Of a stretch of DNA of 20,056 bases, positions 7,051-14,832 are shown piece after piece (position 1 is the first letter of the stretch; the number at the start of each line of letters is the position of its first letter). Where the stretch lies: positions 1 through 20,056 of the IMG/VR virus record IMGVR_UViG_3300034417_000027. The stretch is one strand, 5' to 3'. The notes beneath the pieces were generated by a model, which had not been told where the DNA came from, made no database searches, and saw only the letters and a program-made list of their open reading frames with translations. A program made the translations under genes and the position numbers. The stretch comes from a virus.

Positions 7051-7340
7051 AGCAGCACGAGCGGCTCGCCCTGCGCGAGCTTGGGCTGTTGCCGTGGGAA
7101 TTCGACGCGCTGGATCAATGGCAGTTCCGGCAACTGCTCGCCGGCCAGCGCGCCCGGCAGCGCGAACGCTGGCAGCAACTCGCGCAGCTCGCCGCGTGGC
7201 TGCTCGCGCCCTATAGCCGCCGGAAACTGTCAGCCAAACACTTCATGAAGTTCAGCCCGGATCCGCTCGACGCCGACGACACGGCCGAGGCGCGTCCGGT
7301 CCCGCGGCCGCGCCGGCCGCGCGTGGGGACTCGTGGCTGA
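6658..7340 (+). CDS. Tail assembly chaperone, long frameshift form (G-T-like)
   Basis: A fusion of about 227 residues: codons 1-118 of the short form (to base 7011), then 109 codons of the -1 frame from base 7011 to the TGA at 7338-7340. The T-like part reads KRLPARGPGPSLLEQHERLA, then helices LRELGLLPWEFDALDQW, FRQLLAGQRARQRERWQQLA and LLAPYSRRKLSAKHFM, and a basic Pro/Arg tail. This part has no good start codon of its own near the shift site. The GTG/ATG starts upstream in that frame would give only shadow sequence. The long form is known in other phages to be made at a low ratio and to bind the tape measure protein, whose GTG start overlaps the end of this gene by eight bases. Confidence 0.8.
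7006..7012 (+). promoter_or_regulatory. Slippery run for -1 frameshift (seven A, then G)
   Basis: Codons in the G frame read GCG CCC AAA AAA AGC GAC. A ribosome on the second AAA (7009-7011) can slip back one base with perfect re-pairing on 7008-7010 and continue with AAG CGA CTA in the T frame. RNA polymerase slippage adding one A would have the same effect. The site sits about 40 bases before the zero-frame stop (TAG 7048-7050). I did not identify a clear downstream pseudoknot by eye. Confidence 0.75.
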
Positions 7341-10300
7341 TGTCGCGACCCTGACCGTCCGCATCAACGCCGCGACCGGCGAATTGGTCGCGGAGTTGAA
7401 GGCGCTGCAGAGCACGGCCACGCAGGCGCTCGGCAACCTCTCGACGATGGCCGTCGCCGCCGGGACGGCGCTCGGCAACTTCGCGACGCAGGGCGTGAAC
7501 GCCGCCGCGTCGGCCGCCGCGGAATTCGTCGGCGACATCTTCGAGCTCGGCGGCACCCTGAACGATCTCACCGCGCAGACCGGCGTCGGCGCCGAGGCGC
7601 TGCAGAAGTGGGGCTTTGCCGCCGAGCAGAGCGGGTCGAGCCTCGAGGCGGTCGCGGCGGCCAGCGTCAAACTCGGGCAGAACCTCGCGACCGGCAATGA
7701 GACCGCGATGAAGGCCGTGAAGGCGCTCGGCCTGTCCTTCAAGGACCTCGAGCAGGCCACGCCCCAGGAGCGATTCGAGCTGGTCGCCGCCGCCATCGGG
7801 AAGATTGAAGACCCGGCCAATCAGGCGGCCGCCGCGGCCGCGCTGCTCGGGAAGGCCGGCGTCGATCTGCTGCCGACCATTCAGGGCTTCGAGGACCTGA
7901 CCGCGAAGGCCGAGGCGCTCGGCGTCGTGATCTCCGGCGAGACGCTCGCGGCGGCGGGGGACTTCGGCGATCTGATGGATGTGTTGTCGGCGCAGGCGCG
8001 CGCCTTTGTCGCGCAGGGCCTCGGGCCGATCTTGCCGCTGCTCGGCGAGGTCGCCACGTCGATTACCAGCGTCGTCGGGCCGGCGCTCCAAACCTTTAAC
8101 GCCATCCTGCAGGACCCGGGCGTCACGCGCGCGATCGCGGCCATCGGGACCGAGGTCCGCGCGGCCTTCGGGAGTGACTCGTCGGCGGTCGTGAAGACCC
8201 TCACCGGGTTCGTGATCGAGTTCGCGCGGCAATCGATCGGCGCCCTGTCGGATCTGGTCAGTGCGTGGTATCTCCTCAAATCCGTCGTGCTGGGCGTGAC
8301 GGCTGTCGCGATCCGCGGGATCGAATTGGCGGCCCTGGCGAAGTCGAAGGTCACCTTCGGCGAGACCAGCCGCCTCGCCAAGGAAGCCGCCGATGCGTAT
8401 GGCGCGATGGGCGCGAGCCTCGAGAAAAGCGCCGGCGAAGCCTACGCCGCGGCGCAGGGCCAGACCGGCCTCACGGCCGCGCTAAATCAGACGTACGACG
8501 CGCTCGGCCGGGCGAAGGCGAATCTCGATGCCGGCGTGGGCAGCAACATCATCGCCGGGACGACGATGCGCGAGCTCGATGCCGCGACGCGCGGCCAGGC
8601 GGGCGCCTTCGATCAGTTCAACACGGGGGCGGATAAGGCGAAAAAGAAGGTCGAGCTCCTGCTGACGCCGCTGCACAAAATGCAGGCGCTCATGAGCGCG
8701 GTGGTCCCGACCGGGATCGCCGGCGACTGGATCGCGGACGCCGGCAAGCTGCCCATCGAACCGACGCGCGGGCCGTTCATTGGGACGGGCGCGCCGACCA
8801 TCCCGACCGGCGACCGCGTGCGAAAGGCGCTCGACGCGCAGGAGGAGGAGGCGCGGAAGGCCTCGCTGCAGAAGTGGGAAGGCTACGGCGCGCAGATCGC
8901 GCAATCGATCATGGGCGCCATCCAGGGCGGCGGGAGCGTGTGGAAGGCGGCGGGCAGCAGCATCGGGAACCTGGCCGGCGCGGAGCTCGGGAGGAGCCTC
9001 GCGACCAAGGTGACGACGAACATCACCGGCACGCTGGGCAAGACGCTCGGCGGCGCGCTGTCCTCGACGATCCCGGTCCTGGGCGCCATCGGCGGCGAGT
9101 TGCTCGGCGGGCTGATCGGGAAAGTGTTTGGCCCGAGCGAGCACTCGAAGGTCAATGACATGCGCGACGGGTTCGTCTCCGCCGCGGGCGGGCTCCACGA
9201 ATTGAACGTGAAGGCGCACGAGTCGGGCGTGACGCTCGATGCGCTGCTGAACGCGAAGACCGTGAAGGCCTACGAGACCGCCGTCAAGAACCTCGAGGCC
9301 GCCTTTGCGCTGACCGCGAAAAAGGCGCACGACTTCGCGGAGGGCCTGAAGGCCGCCGGTGAAAAGAGTGAGTTGATCAGCCCGGCGCTCCTGGCCGGCC
9401 TGAAAGAGATCAAGCCCGGCACTGAGGGCGCCGCGGCCGCGATGCAGTTCTTCAAGGACCAGACCGCGCTCGCGAGCGGCGGCCTCGACACGTTCCTGCA
9501 AAACGCCAAGGTCACGTCGAAAGAATCGGGCGCCGCGCTGGTCGGCGCGCTCGGCTCGGTGTTCGCCGACCTGCAGGCGCAGGGCTTGTCCTCGAGCGAG
9601 GTCTTCGCGCAACTGCAGCCGACGATTACCACGCTGGCCGAGCAGCTGAAAAAGGCTGGGTTCGACGGCGGCGCCGCCTTCAATGAGCTCGCGGCGCAAG
9701 CGCAGTTCGCCTCCGATACGGTCGCGGGCCCGCTGTTCACGGCGGCCGGCGGCCTCGGCGATCTGATGGTCGGGATGTCGAACACGGGCAACCTGACGCA
9801 GGAGATGTTTGCGGGCCTGACGAAAGAGGTCACAGCCACTTGGAAGGAAATCGAGCAGGCGGGCGCGGGCGGGACGGCGGGGCTGAGAAATATGCAGAAG
9901 CCCCTGCAGACCATCTATGAGCTCTGGAAAGATCAGGGACTCCAGATCGACGACACGACCGCGGAGCTCCTGAACTTCGGCCTGCAGAACCACATCATCG
10001 GCGAGGACTTCCGTAGCGAGCAGGACAAGTCGAAAAAAGCGATGGATCTGCTCATCGAGCGCATCGACAAGCTCGTGAAGGTCCTGACCGAGAACCTGCC
10101 GCGGGCCGCGGCGATCGGCGCGCAGGGCATCGAGAATGAACTGGGCGGCATCGAGGCGCCCGAGATTGTCGTCCCGTATCGGTATGAGGCGCAGAACGAG
10201 CTCCCCGACGGCGGCAGCACGGGCGGCGGCGGCGGCGGTTCGGTCGGGACGATGAGCGCGCCGATCGCGCTCGCGCCGAGTGCCTTAACTGGCGCCGCGA

Positions 10301-10401
10301 CCGTCAGCGTCGCCGTGCAGATCGACGGCGAGCGCATCGCCGAGGCCGCCGCGCGCTATAGCGGGCGCGTGATGACGCCCTATGGCGTCGGGGTCGCCTG
10401 A
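7333..10401 (+). CDS. Tape measure protein
   Basis: A 1022-residue tape measure, the extended protein inside the tail tube that sets tail length and passes into the host envelope on infection. By family knowledge the length would correspond to a tail of roughly 150 nm. The N-terminal third has the family motif: TLNDLTAQTGVGAEALQKWG (about 75-94), a SVKLGQNLATGNETAMKAVKALGLSFKDL block, and ERFELVAAAIGKIEDPANQAAAAAALLGKAGVDLLPTI. A hydrophobic stretch at about 285-337 (DLVSAWYLLKSVVLGVTAVAIRG) and another near GAIGGELLGGLIGKVFG could insert in the membrane. Ala-rich helices follow and a Gly-rich linker (six Gly) lies near residue 960. The start is GTG at 7333, overlapping the T frame by eight bases. 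It ends by TGATG overlap with the next gene. Confidence 0.93.
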   Translation: MADVATLTVRINAATGELVAELKALQSTATQALGNLSTMAVAAGTALGNFATQGVNAAASAAAEFVGDIFELGGTLNDLTAQTGVGAEALQKWGFAAEQSGSSLEAVAAASVKLGQNLATGNETAMKAVKALGLSFKDLEQATPQERFELVAAAIGKIEDPANQAAAAAALLGKAGVDLLPTIQGFEDLTAKAEALGVVISGETLAAAGDFGDLMDVLSAQARAFVAQGLGPILPLLGEVATSITSVVGPALQTFNAILQDPGVTRAIAAIGTEVRAAFGSDSSAVVKTLTGFVIEFARQSIGALSDLVSAWYLLKSVVLGVTAVAIRGIELAALAKSKVTFGETSRLAKEAADAYGAMGASLEKSAGEAYAAAQGQTGLTAALNQTYDALGRAKANLDAGVGSNIIAGTTMRELDAATRGQAGAFDQFNTGADKAKKKVELLLTPLHKMQALMSAVVPTGIAGDWIADAGKLPIEPTRGPFIGTGAPTIPTGDRVRKALDAQEEEARKASLQKWEGYGAQIAQSIMGAIQGGGSVWKAAGSSIGNLAGAELGRSLATKVTTNITGTLGKTLGGALSSTIPVLGAIGGELLGGLIGKVFGPSEHSKVNDMRDGFVSAAGGLHELNVKAHESGVTLDALLNAKTVKAYETAVKNLEAAFALTAKKAHDFAEGLKAAGEKSELISPALLAGLKEIKPGTEGAAAAMQFFKDQTALASGGLDTFLQNAKVTSKESGAALVGALGSVFADLQAQGLSSSEVFAQLQPTITTLAEQLKKAGFDGGAAFNELAAQAQFASDTVAGPLFTAAGGLGDLMVGMSNTGNLTQEMFAGLTKEVTATWKEIEQAGAGGTAGLRNMQKPLQTIYELWKDQGLQIDDTTAELLNFGLQNHIIGEDFRSEQDKSKKAMDLLIERIDKLVKVLTENLPRAAAIGAQGIENELGGIEAPEIVVPYRYEAQNELPDGGSTGGGGGGSVGTMSAPIALAPSALTGAATVSVAVQIDGERIAEAAARYSGRVMTPYGVGVA

Positions 10402-12149
10402 TGGCGCCCGCGCTCGCGCAGCCCTGGCGGCCGCCGGTCGTCCCGCGCACCATCGACGGGACCAGTCTCCTCATCGGCGGGCGCGAGACCACCGACACCG
10501 ACCTCCGCGCGCGCTCGCTGCGCTGTGAGTTGATCCTTGATGCGCGCGGGAAATTCTCCTGTCAGCTGATCGCGCCGCCCGTGCGCCCGACGATCGACAT
10601 GGATGTCCTGTTCACGCTCGAGGGCACGCCGGTTTTCGGCGGGGTCGTGGTGGAGCTCGCGCAGAACGCCGACCTCTGGACGGTGACGGCGGCCGACAAC
10701 CTGGCGATCTGCGATGGCCTCCTCATCAACGCGGTCTCACCGGCCGGCACGCTGAAGGCGGTGCTCGACTGGATGGTGGCGACGGCTCTCGGCGCGTATG
10801 GCTTTACCGTCGATCCCGCGATGACGGCCGCGCCCGGGCCGGCCGTGCCGATGATCGCGTTCCCGTTCCAGAGCTACGCCGCCGCGCTGAAGCAGCTCGG
10901 GACGATCAGCGGGTGGACCTGCGTCATCTCGCCGACGCGCGTGATCCACATGTATGCCGGCGGCGCGGTCCCGGCGCCCTGGCCCATCGACGAGGTCACC
11001 GACACGATCCAGAGCCTGACCGCGCGCACCTCGCGGGAGGGCCACGCCACGCACGTCTGGGTGCGGTTCGGCCAGGGCGCGCCGACCGATAAGACGTGGA
11101 CGATCGTCGGCGACGGCACGGCCGTCAGCTGGCAGGCGCCGTATTACGTCGCGACGCCGCCAAACGTCGTGACGGTGAACGCGGTCACGATGCCGATGTT
11201 CCCGTATCCAGATCCGGGCTGGTCCTGGGAAACCAACGGGCCGGTCGGCATCCTGCACGCGCCGCCCGCGGACCCGCCGCGCACGGCCGCCGATACGATC
11301 AGCGTCCTGTTTCAGGCCGCCTGGCCGTCGGTGGTCGTCGCGGTCGACTTTACGTATCCGCTCTATACCGGCGTCGTGATCGACTATCCGGACATCTTCG
11401 ACGTCGCGACCGCGCAGGCGCTCGCCGACGGCGAGCTCGCGCGCCGCCAGGGCTTCCCGCAGAAGTTCACGCTGCGGACGCCGCGCGTCGGCCTGCAGCC
11501 CGGGCAGACCGCGGCGCTCGACGTCCCGCGGCTGGGCCTCGATACCGCGGCGCTGGTCACCGGCGTCCGGCTCACGCATGCGAACAACGTGGGCCCGAGC
11601 GGCACGCCCTGGTGGGCCTTTGACGTGGAGCTCGTCGAGGCAAACGCGAGCCGGGGCAACTGGCTAACCTTCTGGTCCCAACTAAAGGCCGGCGGCGGAT
11701 CCGGCGGCGGCACCGGCTCGAGCGTCACCGGCACGATCCCGCCGAGCCCGCCCGGCGGCGGCGGGACCGGGAGCGCCGCGGACTATGCGACCTGGCCGCT
11801 CGGCGGCGACCATGACGCCGGCTATCCGAGCGCGACGGGTGCCGACTGGCAGGGCATCGCGAATGGCTGCTTCCCGGTGACGCCGGCGACCTTCACCGGG
11901 CGGACGTGGACCGTGTACGCGACGGTCAAGCGGCTGATGGGATCCGGCACGTTCCGCCTGGCGCTCTACAACGCCGCCGGGTCCAGCATCGCGACCTCCG
12001 CGGTCGTGACGTTCGCCAGCGGTGAGTTTGCCGCGGTGAGTTTTACGGCGCCCGTCACGCCGGGGCAGACGTACCACCTGCGCGGGCTCACGTCGAACGC
12101 GAGCACGATCGTCGGCACGACCGGCTATCTCGAGGCGGTGCGCACATGA
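10401..12149 (+). CDS. Baseplate hub / tail tip protein with C-terminal accessory domain
   Basis: A 582-residue protein directly after the tape measure gene. Residues about 18-420 fit a phage hub fold of the gp27/gpD kind: an N-terminal strand region ending LEGTPVFGGVVVELAQNADLWTVTAADN, then the CDGLL...GTLKAVLDWMVATALGAYGF helix, and the late segment QALADGELARRQGFPQKFTLRTPRVGLQPGQTAALDVPRLGL followed by LVTGVRLTH. These are the usual trailing parts of hub proteins. A natural Gly/Ser linker (GGGSGGGTGSS at 431-441) and a second Pro/Gly-rich stretch lead to a separate domain of about 120 residues (460-582) rich in predicted strands. This looks like a small jelly-roll, perhaps sugar-binding. 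No separate distal tail protein is seen, so this gene may carry most tail-tip functions. The start overlaps TMP by TGATG and the end overlaps the next gene by ATGA. Confidence 0.75.
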   Translation: MAPALAQPWRPPVVPRTIDGTSLLIGGRETTDTDLRARSLRCELILDARGKFSCQLIAPPVRPTIDMDVLFTLEGTPVFGGVVVELAQNADLWTVTAADNLAICDGLLINAVSPAGTLKAVLDWMVATALGAYGFTVDPAMTAAPGPAVPMIAFPFQSYAAALKQLGTISGWTCVISPTRVIHMYAGGAVPAPWPIDEVTDTIQSLTARTSREGHATHVWVRFGQGAPTDKTWTIVGDGTAVSWQAPYYVATPPNVVTVNAVTMPMFPYPDPGWSWETNGPVGILHAPPADPPRTAADTISVLFQAAWPSVVVAVDFTYPLYTGVVIDYPDIFDVATAQALADGELARRQGFPQKFTLRTPRVGLQPGQTAALDVPRLGLDTAALVTGVRLTHANNVGPSGTPWWAFDVELVEANASRGNWLTFWSQLKAGGGSGGGTGSSVTGTIPPSPPGGGGTGSAADYATWPLGGDHDAGYPSATGADWQGIANGCFPVTPATFTGRTWTVYATVKRLMGSGTFRLALYNAAGSSIATSAVVTFASGEFAAVSFTAPVTPGQTYHLRGLTSNASTIVGTTGYLEAVRT

Positions 12150-14005
12150 CGGCCCGCCGCGACGACGGGATCGTGCTGCTGCTGATTCTGCTCGGCCTGC
12201 TGCTGCTCATGCTCTGTATCGCGCGGCCGGCGCATGCGCAGGTGACGATCGCGGATCAGATCGTGGCGCGGCAGAAGGCGGTCATCGGGACCACGACGGC
12301 CTCGAGCTCGCCGCTGACGGTCGTGGGCCTGCCGGGGAGCGGCGACATCCTGCGGGTCGGCGCCGGCGGCAGCATCGGGATCGGGTCGATCGGGCCGGCG
12401 GACATCCCGGCCGTCTTCACACGGCGCGACCTCAATGAAGCCATCAGCGGCGCCTGGTCGTTTAACGGCGCGCCGCTGACGGTGAGCGGCGGCACGCTGG
12501 CGCTGACGAATGCGACCAGTAATGTGATCACGTTTCCGGGCGCGTCGGCGACGCTGCCGACCATCGGCGCGCGCAGCCCGGGCACGCGCCTGCTGCTCTG
12601 GCCGGATACGGCGCCGACCGCGCTGGAATACGCGATCGGCATGGGGCCGTCGACGCTCTGGACGTCGGTGCCCGCGGGCGCCCGCGTGGCGTGGTTCGCG
12701 AGCGATGGCGATGCGGCCAGCGAGACGGGCACGCCGGGCGAGGACCTGCTCGCGGAACTGACGAGCGTGCGCAATTTCCTGCCGGGCGTCGGCTACAGCG
12801 GCAACCTCGGCCTGCTGAATCGCAAATGGCTGACGTTGCACGCGGCGGAACTGTGGGTGGAGACCCTCGTCGCGCAGGAGACGATCGCGACCATTGGCGG
12901 GCGGATCCTGGTCGGGCCGACGACGCAATTGACGACGGATATCCCGGCGGCCTCGGGCTCGATCAACGTCAAACACAACAACCTCGTGTCCGGAGACGTG
13001 ATCTACCTCGAGGCGAACGGCCGCGTGGAGTTCATGCGGGTCACGAGCAGCGCCGGCGCGGGCACGCCGCTCGGCGCGTTTGCGTATACCGTGACGCGCG
13101 ATCTCGACGGATCGGGGGCGAATGATTGGGCGGCCGGGGATGCGGCGTTCAATACCGGCCAGGCCGGGTCGGGCTTTATTGACCTGTATTCGATCCGCGG
13201 CACCAAGGCCGCGACCGAGCTCGGGCCGACCATCGTCGGCAACGTGCGGACCTCGACGGCATTCAATGGCTGGGCGCCGCGCTGGGCCATCGGCAACCTC
13301 CAAGGGCTTTACGGCTACAGCAGCACGACCTACGGATCCGCGTTCGGCGATCCGTCGGCCACGTTTGTCGCGATCGACGCGACCAACGGGTTTCGCGTCC
13401 TCAACGGCGGCACGACGATCGGGCAATGGGACACGGCCGGCGTTGTCACGATCGGTCCGGCGACGTCGAGCACGACCGGAAAGATGGTGATCGACAGCGA
13501 CAGCGTCGACGTGTCCTATCGCGGATCGACGCTCTTTTCGATTTACAGCAGCTCGGGCTCGAGCCTCGCCCAGTTCAACACGCCGCTGTGGACGATGAGC
13601 GGCCTCTATACGCCCTCGATCACCTGGCTGAGTAGCAGCATGACGATTGCGACCTCGCCGACCTTCTCGAATATCACATTGCAGCCGGGCGCGGCGGCGC
13701 CGACGAGTGGCGCGGTGTTGCCGGGCCTGGACGCGGCGTCGCCGCTCGGGAGTGCGAGTAAGCGCTGGAATAATGTGCACCTGGTCCTGCCAGTGCAATC
13801 CGCGAGTGGGGCCTCGGCCGCGTCGCCCGGATCGGGATTCCCCTATCTCGTGACGGGTGACCGGACGGAGCTGTCGCGCCTGGGCTACTACTGCGGGTCG
13901 ACGACCTATAACTTTCCCATTCAAGCGAATTCCGCGTGCGTGAGCGGCTACGCGCTGATCTCGTTTCATTGCGGGGTCGTGAGTGCGTTGGTGTGTTCTC
14001 CGTAA
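12146..14005 (+). CDS. Tail-fibre-like protein with N-terminal signal peptide
   Basis: A 619-residue protein. Residues 1-32 are basic then strongly hydrophobic (IVLLLILLGLLLLMLCIARP) and end in AHA|Q, a standard Sec signal peptide with a likely cut after A31. The rest is Ser/Thr/Gly-rich with short strands, as in phage fibres and adhesins, and contains two copies of a fibre-type motif: LGLLNRKWLTLHAAEL (about 221-236) and LGSASKRWNNVHLVLP (534-549). The C-terminal 40 residues hold four Cys (583, 598, 609, 617) although the mature chain before them has none. It starts by ATGA overlap, with GAGG ten bases upstream. A signal peptide is unusual for a virion part assembled in the cytoplasm. It may instead be an exported cell-surface or envelope protein, or the hydrophobic segment may stay uncut. 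Fibre-like character is inferred. Confidence 0.7.
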   Translation: MTARRDDGIVLLLILLGLLLLMLCIARPAHAQVTIADQIVARQKAVIGTTTASSSPLTVVGLPGSGDILRVGAGGSIGIGSIGPADIPAVFTRRDLNEAISGAWSFNGAPLTVSGGTLALTNATSNVITFPGASATLPTIGARSPGTRLLLWPDTAPTALEYAIGMGPSTLWTSVPAGARVAWFASDGDAASETGTPGEDLLAELTSVRNFLPGVGYSGNLGLLNRKWLTLHAAELWVETLVAQETIATIGGRILVGPTTQLTTDIPAASGSINVKHNNLVSGDVIYLEANGRVEFMRVTSSAGAGTPLGAFAYTVTRDLDGSGANDWAAGDAAFNTGQAGSGFIDLYSIRGTKAATELGPTIVGNVRTSTAFNGWAPRWAIGNLQGLYGYSSTTYGSAFGDPSATFVAIDATNGFRVLNGGTTIGQWDTAGVVTIGPATSSTTGKMVIDSDSVDVSYRGSTLFSIYSSSGSSLAQFNTPLWTMSGLYTPSITWLSSSMTIATSPTFSNITLQPGAAAPTSGAVLPGLDAASPLGSASKRWNNVHLVLPVQSASGASAASPGSGFPYLVTGDRTELSRLGYYCGSTTYNFPIQANSACVSGYALISFHCGVVSALVCSP

Positions 14006-14010
14006 GGGGG
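14004..14010 (+). promoter_or_regulatory. Ribosome binding site choosing ATG 14018
   Basis: AAGGGGG (14004-14010) sits seven bases before ATG 14018 and only four before the in-frame GTG at 14015, so the ATG is the better start. It also overlaps the stop of the fibre-like gene (TAA 14003-14005). Confidence 0.55.
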
Positions 14011-14017
14011 TTGTGTG

Positions 14018-14473
14018 ATGCGCTCTGTGGTGATCGCGCTGCTGCTGATCGCGGCGCCCGTGGCGGCGCAGACGTCGACGCCGGGCACCTATATCGATCG
14101 CTGGACACTCTCGACGACGCCGACCTTCGTCGGGCGCATCCAGATTGCCTCGGCGTCGACCGCGCGGATCGTGCTCGAGGAGCCGCCCGCGACCGCGAAA
14201 CACGAGACGCGGTTTGCGCTGGCGCAACGGGTGCTGAATGAGCCGCAGTTCCTGGCGATCCGCCTGGCGCCGATGATTGCGGCGTCGGTGCCGGTGACGA
14301 GCACCGACCACGACCAGAACCCGGCCACGCCGCCGATCGTGGACACGACCTGGACGGACGAGCAGATCCAAACCCTGATGACGCAACAGTGGAATTTGTT
14401 TGCGTCCGCGTTCGTCCCGGCGACCGCCCCGCCGCTGACGGTGATGCAGGGCGCCGCGCCGGTGCGGCGATGA
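14018..14473 (+). CDS. Small exported protein of unknown function
   Basis: A 151-residue protein. Residues 1-18 (MRSVVIALLLIAAPVAAQ) form a clear signal peptide with likely cleavage after VAA. The mature part begins with TSTPGTYIDRWTLSTTPTFVGRIQIASAS and then has a helical section RFALAQRVLNEPQFLAIRLAPMIAASVPV, and TDEQIQTLMTQQWNLFASAFV near the C-terminus. This last layout resembles small proteins seen in phage tail regions, where a helix of the type ALAQRVLNEP precedes an acidic DEQI...W helix. I cannot name the family. No Cys is present, and the C-terminus is Pro-rich (ATAPPL). ATG at 14018 was chosen on the ribosome binding site. It overlaps the next gene by ATGA. A role at the virion or in the envelope is equally open. 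Confidence 0.68.
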   Translation: MRSVVIALLLIAAPVAAQTSTPGTYIDRWTLSTTPTFVGRIQIASASTARIVLEEPPATAKHETRFALAQRVLNEPQFLAIRLAPMIAASVPVTSTDHDQNPATPPIVDTTWTDEQIQTLMTQQWNLFASAFVPATAPPLTVMQGAAPVRR

Positions 14474-14832
14474 GGATCCGGCTTGGCCTGCAGGCGTTCG
14501 TCCTGGGAACAGTGATCCTCGGCGGATCGCTGTCGGCGCAGCCGTCGGCGCCGGGGCCTGGCGCCCCGCCGGGTTCGCCCGCGTCGGCGCTCGCCGAGTG
14601 CGATCGCTTGCGGGCCGAGAACCTGAAATTGCGCGCCCAGGTGCTCGACCTCCAGCGCGCGCTGGCGCAGCTGCAGCTCGAGACCGAAGCCGCCCGGCTG
14701 CAGGCCGACCGGCAGCAGCTCGAGGCCACCTTTCGCGCGCTGCTGAAGCCCGCGGCGACCGACGTGTTCGATTGGTCCTCGCTCACCTTCGGCCCGCCGA
14801 AGCCGATTCCGGCGCCGGCCACGCAGCCGTGA
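14470..14832 (+). CDS. Small exported coiled-coil protein (spanin-like?)
   Basis: A 120-residue protein. Residues 1-24 (MRIRLGLQAFVLGTVILGGS plus LSAQ) are a signal peptide or membrane anchor. A Pro/Gly/Ala-rich stretch (PSAPGPGAPPGSPA) comes next. It is followed by a long coiled coil of about 55 residues (CDRLRAENLKLRAQVLDLQR, ALAQLQLETEAARLQADRQQ, LEATFRALL) and a Pro-rich tail (FGPPKPIPAPATQP). An N-terminal hydrophobic helix with a periplasmic coiled coil is also the layout of an inner-membrane spanin, but the Ala-X-Ala-Gln cleavage motif argues for a processed, soluble protein. The start ATG at 14470 overlaps the previous stop, and the stop overlaps the next ATG (TGATG). The reading frame continues upstream but those codons belong to a shadow of the preceding gene. 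Function unknown. Confidence 0.68.
   Translation: MRIRLGLQAFVLGTVILGGSLSAQPSAPGPGAPPGSPASALAECDRLRAENLKLRAQVLDLQRALAQLQLETEAARLQADRQQLEATFRALLKPAATDVFDWSSLTFGPPKPIPAPATQP

Noticed and set aside
12146-12250. Alternative start of the fibre-like protein after the signal peptide (GTG 12242)
   Set aside because: No ribosome binding site precedes it, whereas ATG 12146 has GAGG and the usual 4-base overlap with the preceding gene.
12125-14386. 753-residue open frame on the - strand
   Set aside because: It runs opposite the fibre-like gene and yields an Arg/His/Gly-rich string typical of the mirror frame of GC-rich coding DNA. No motif or start signal supports it.
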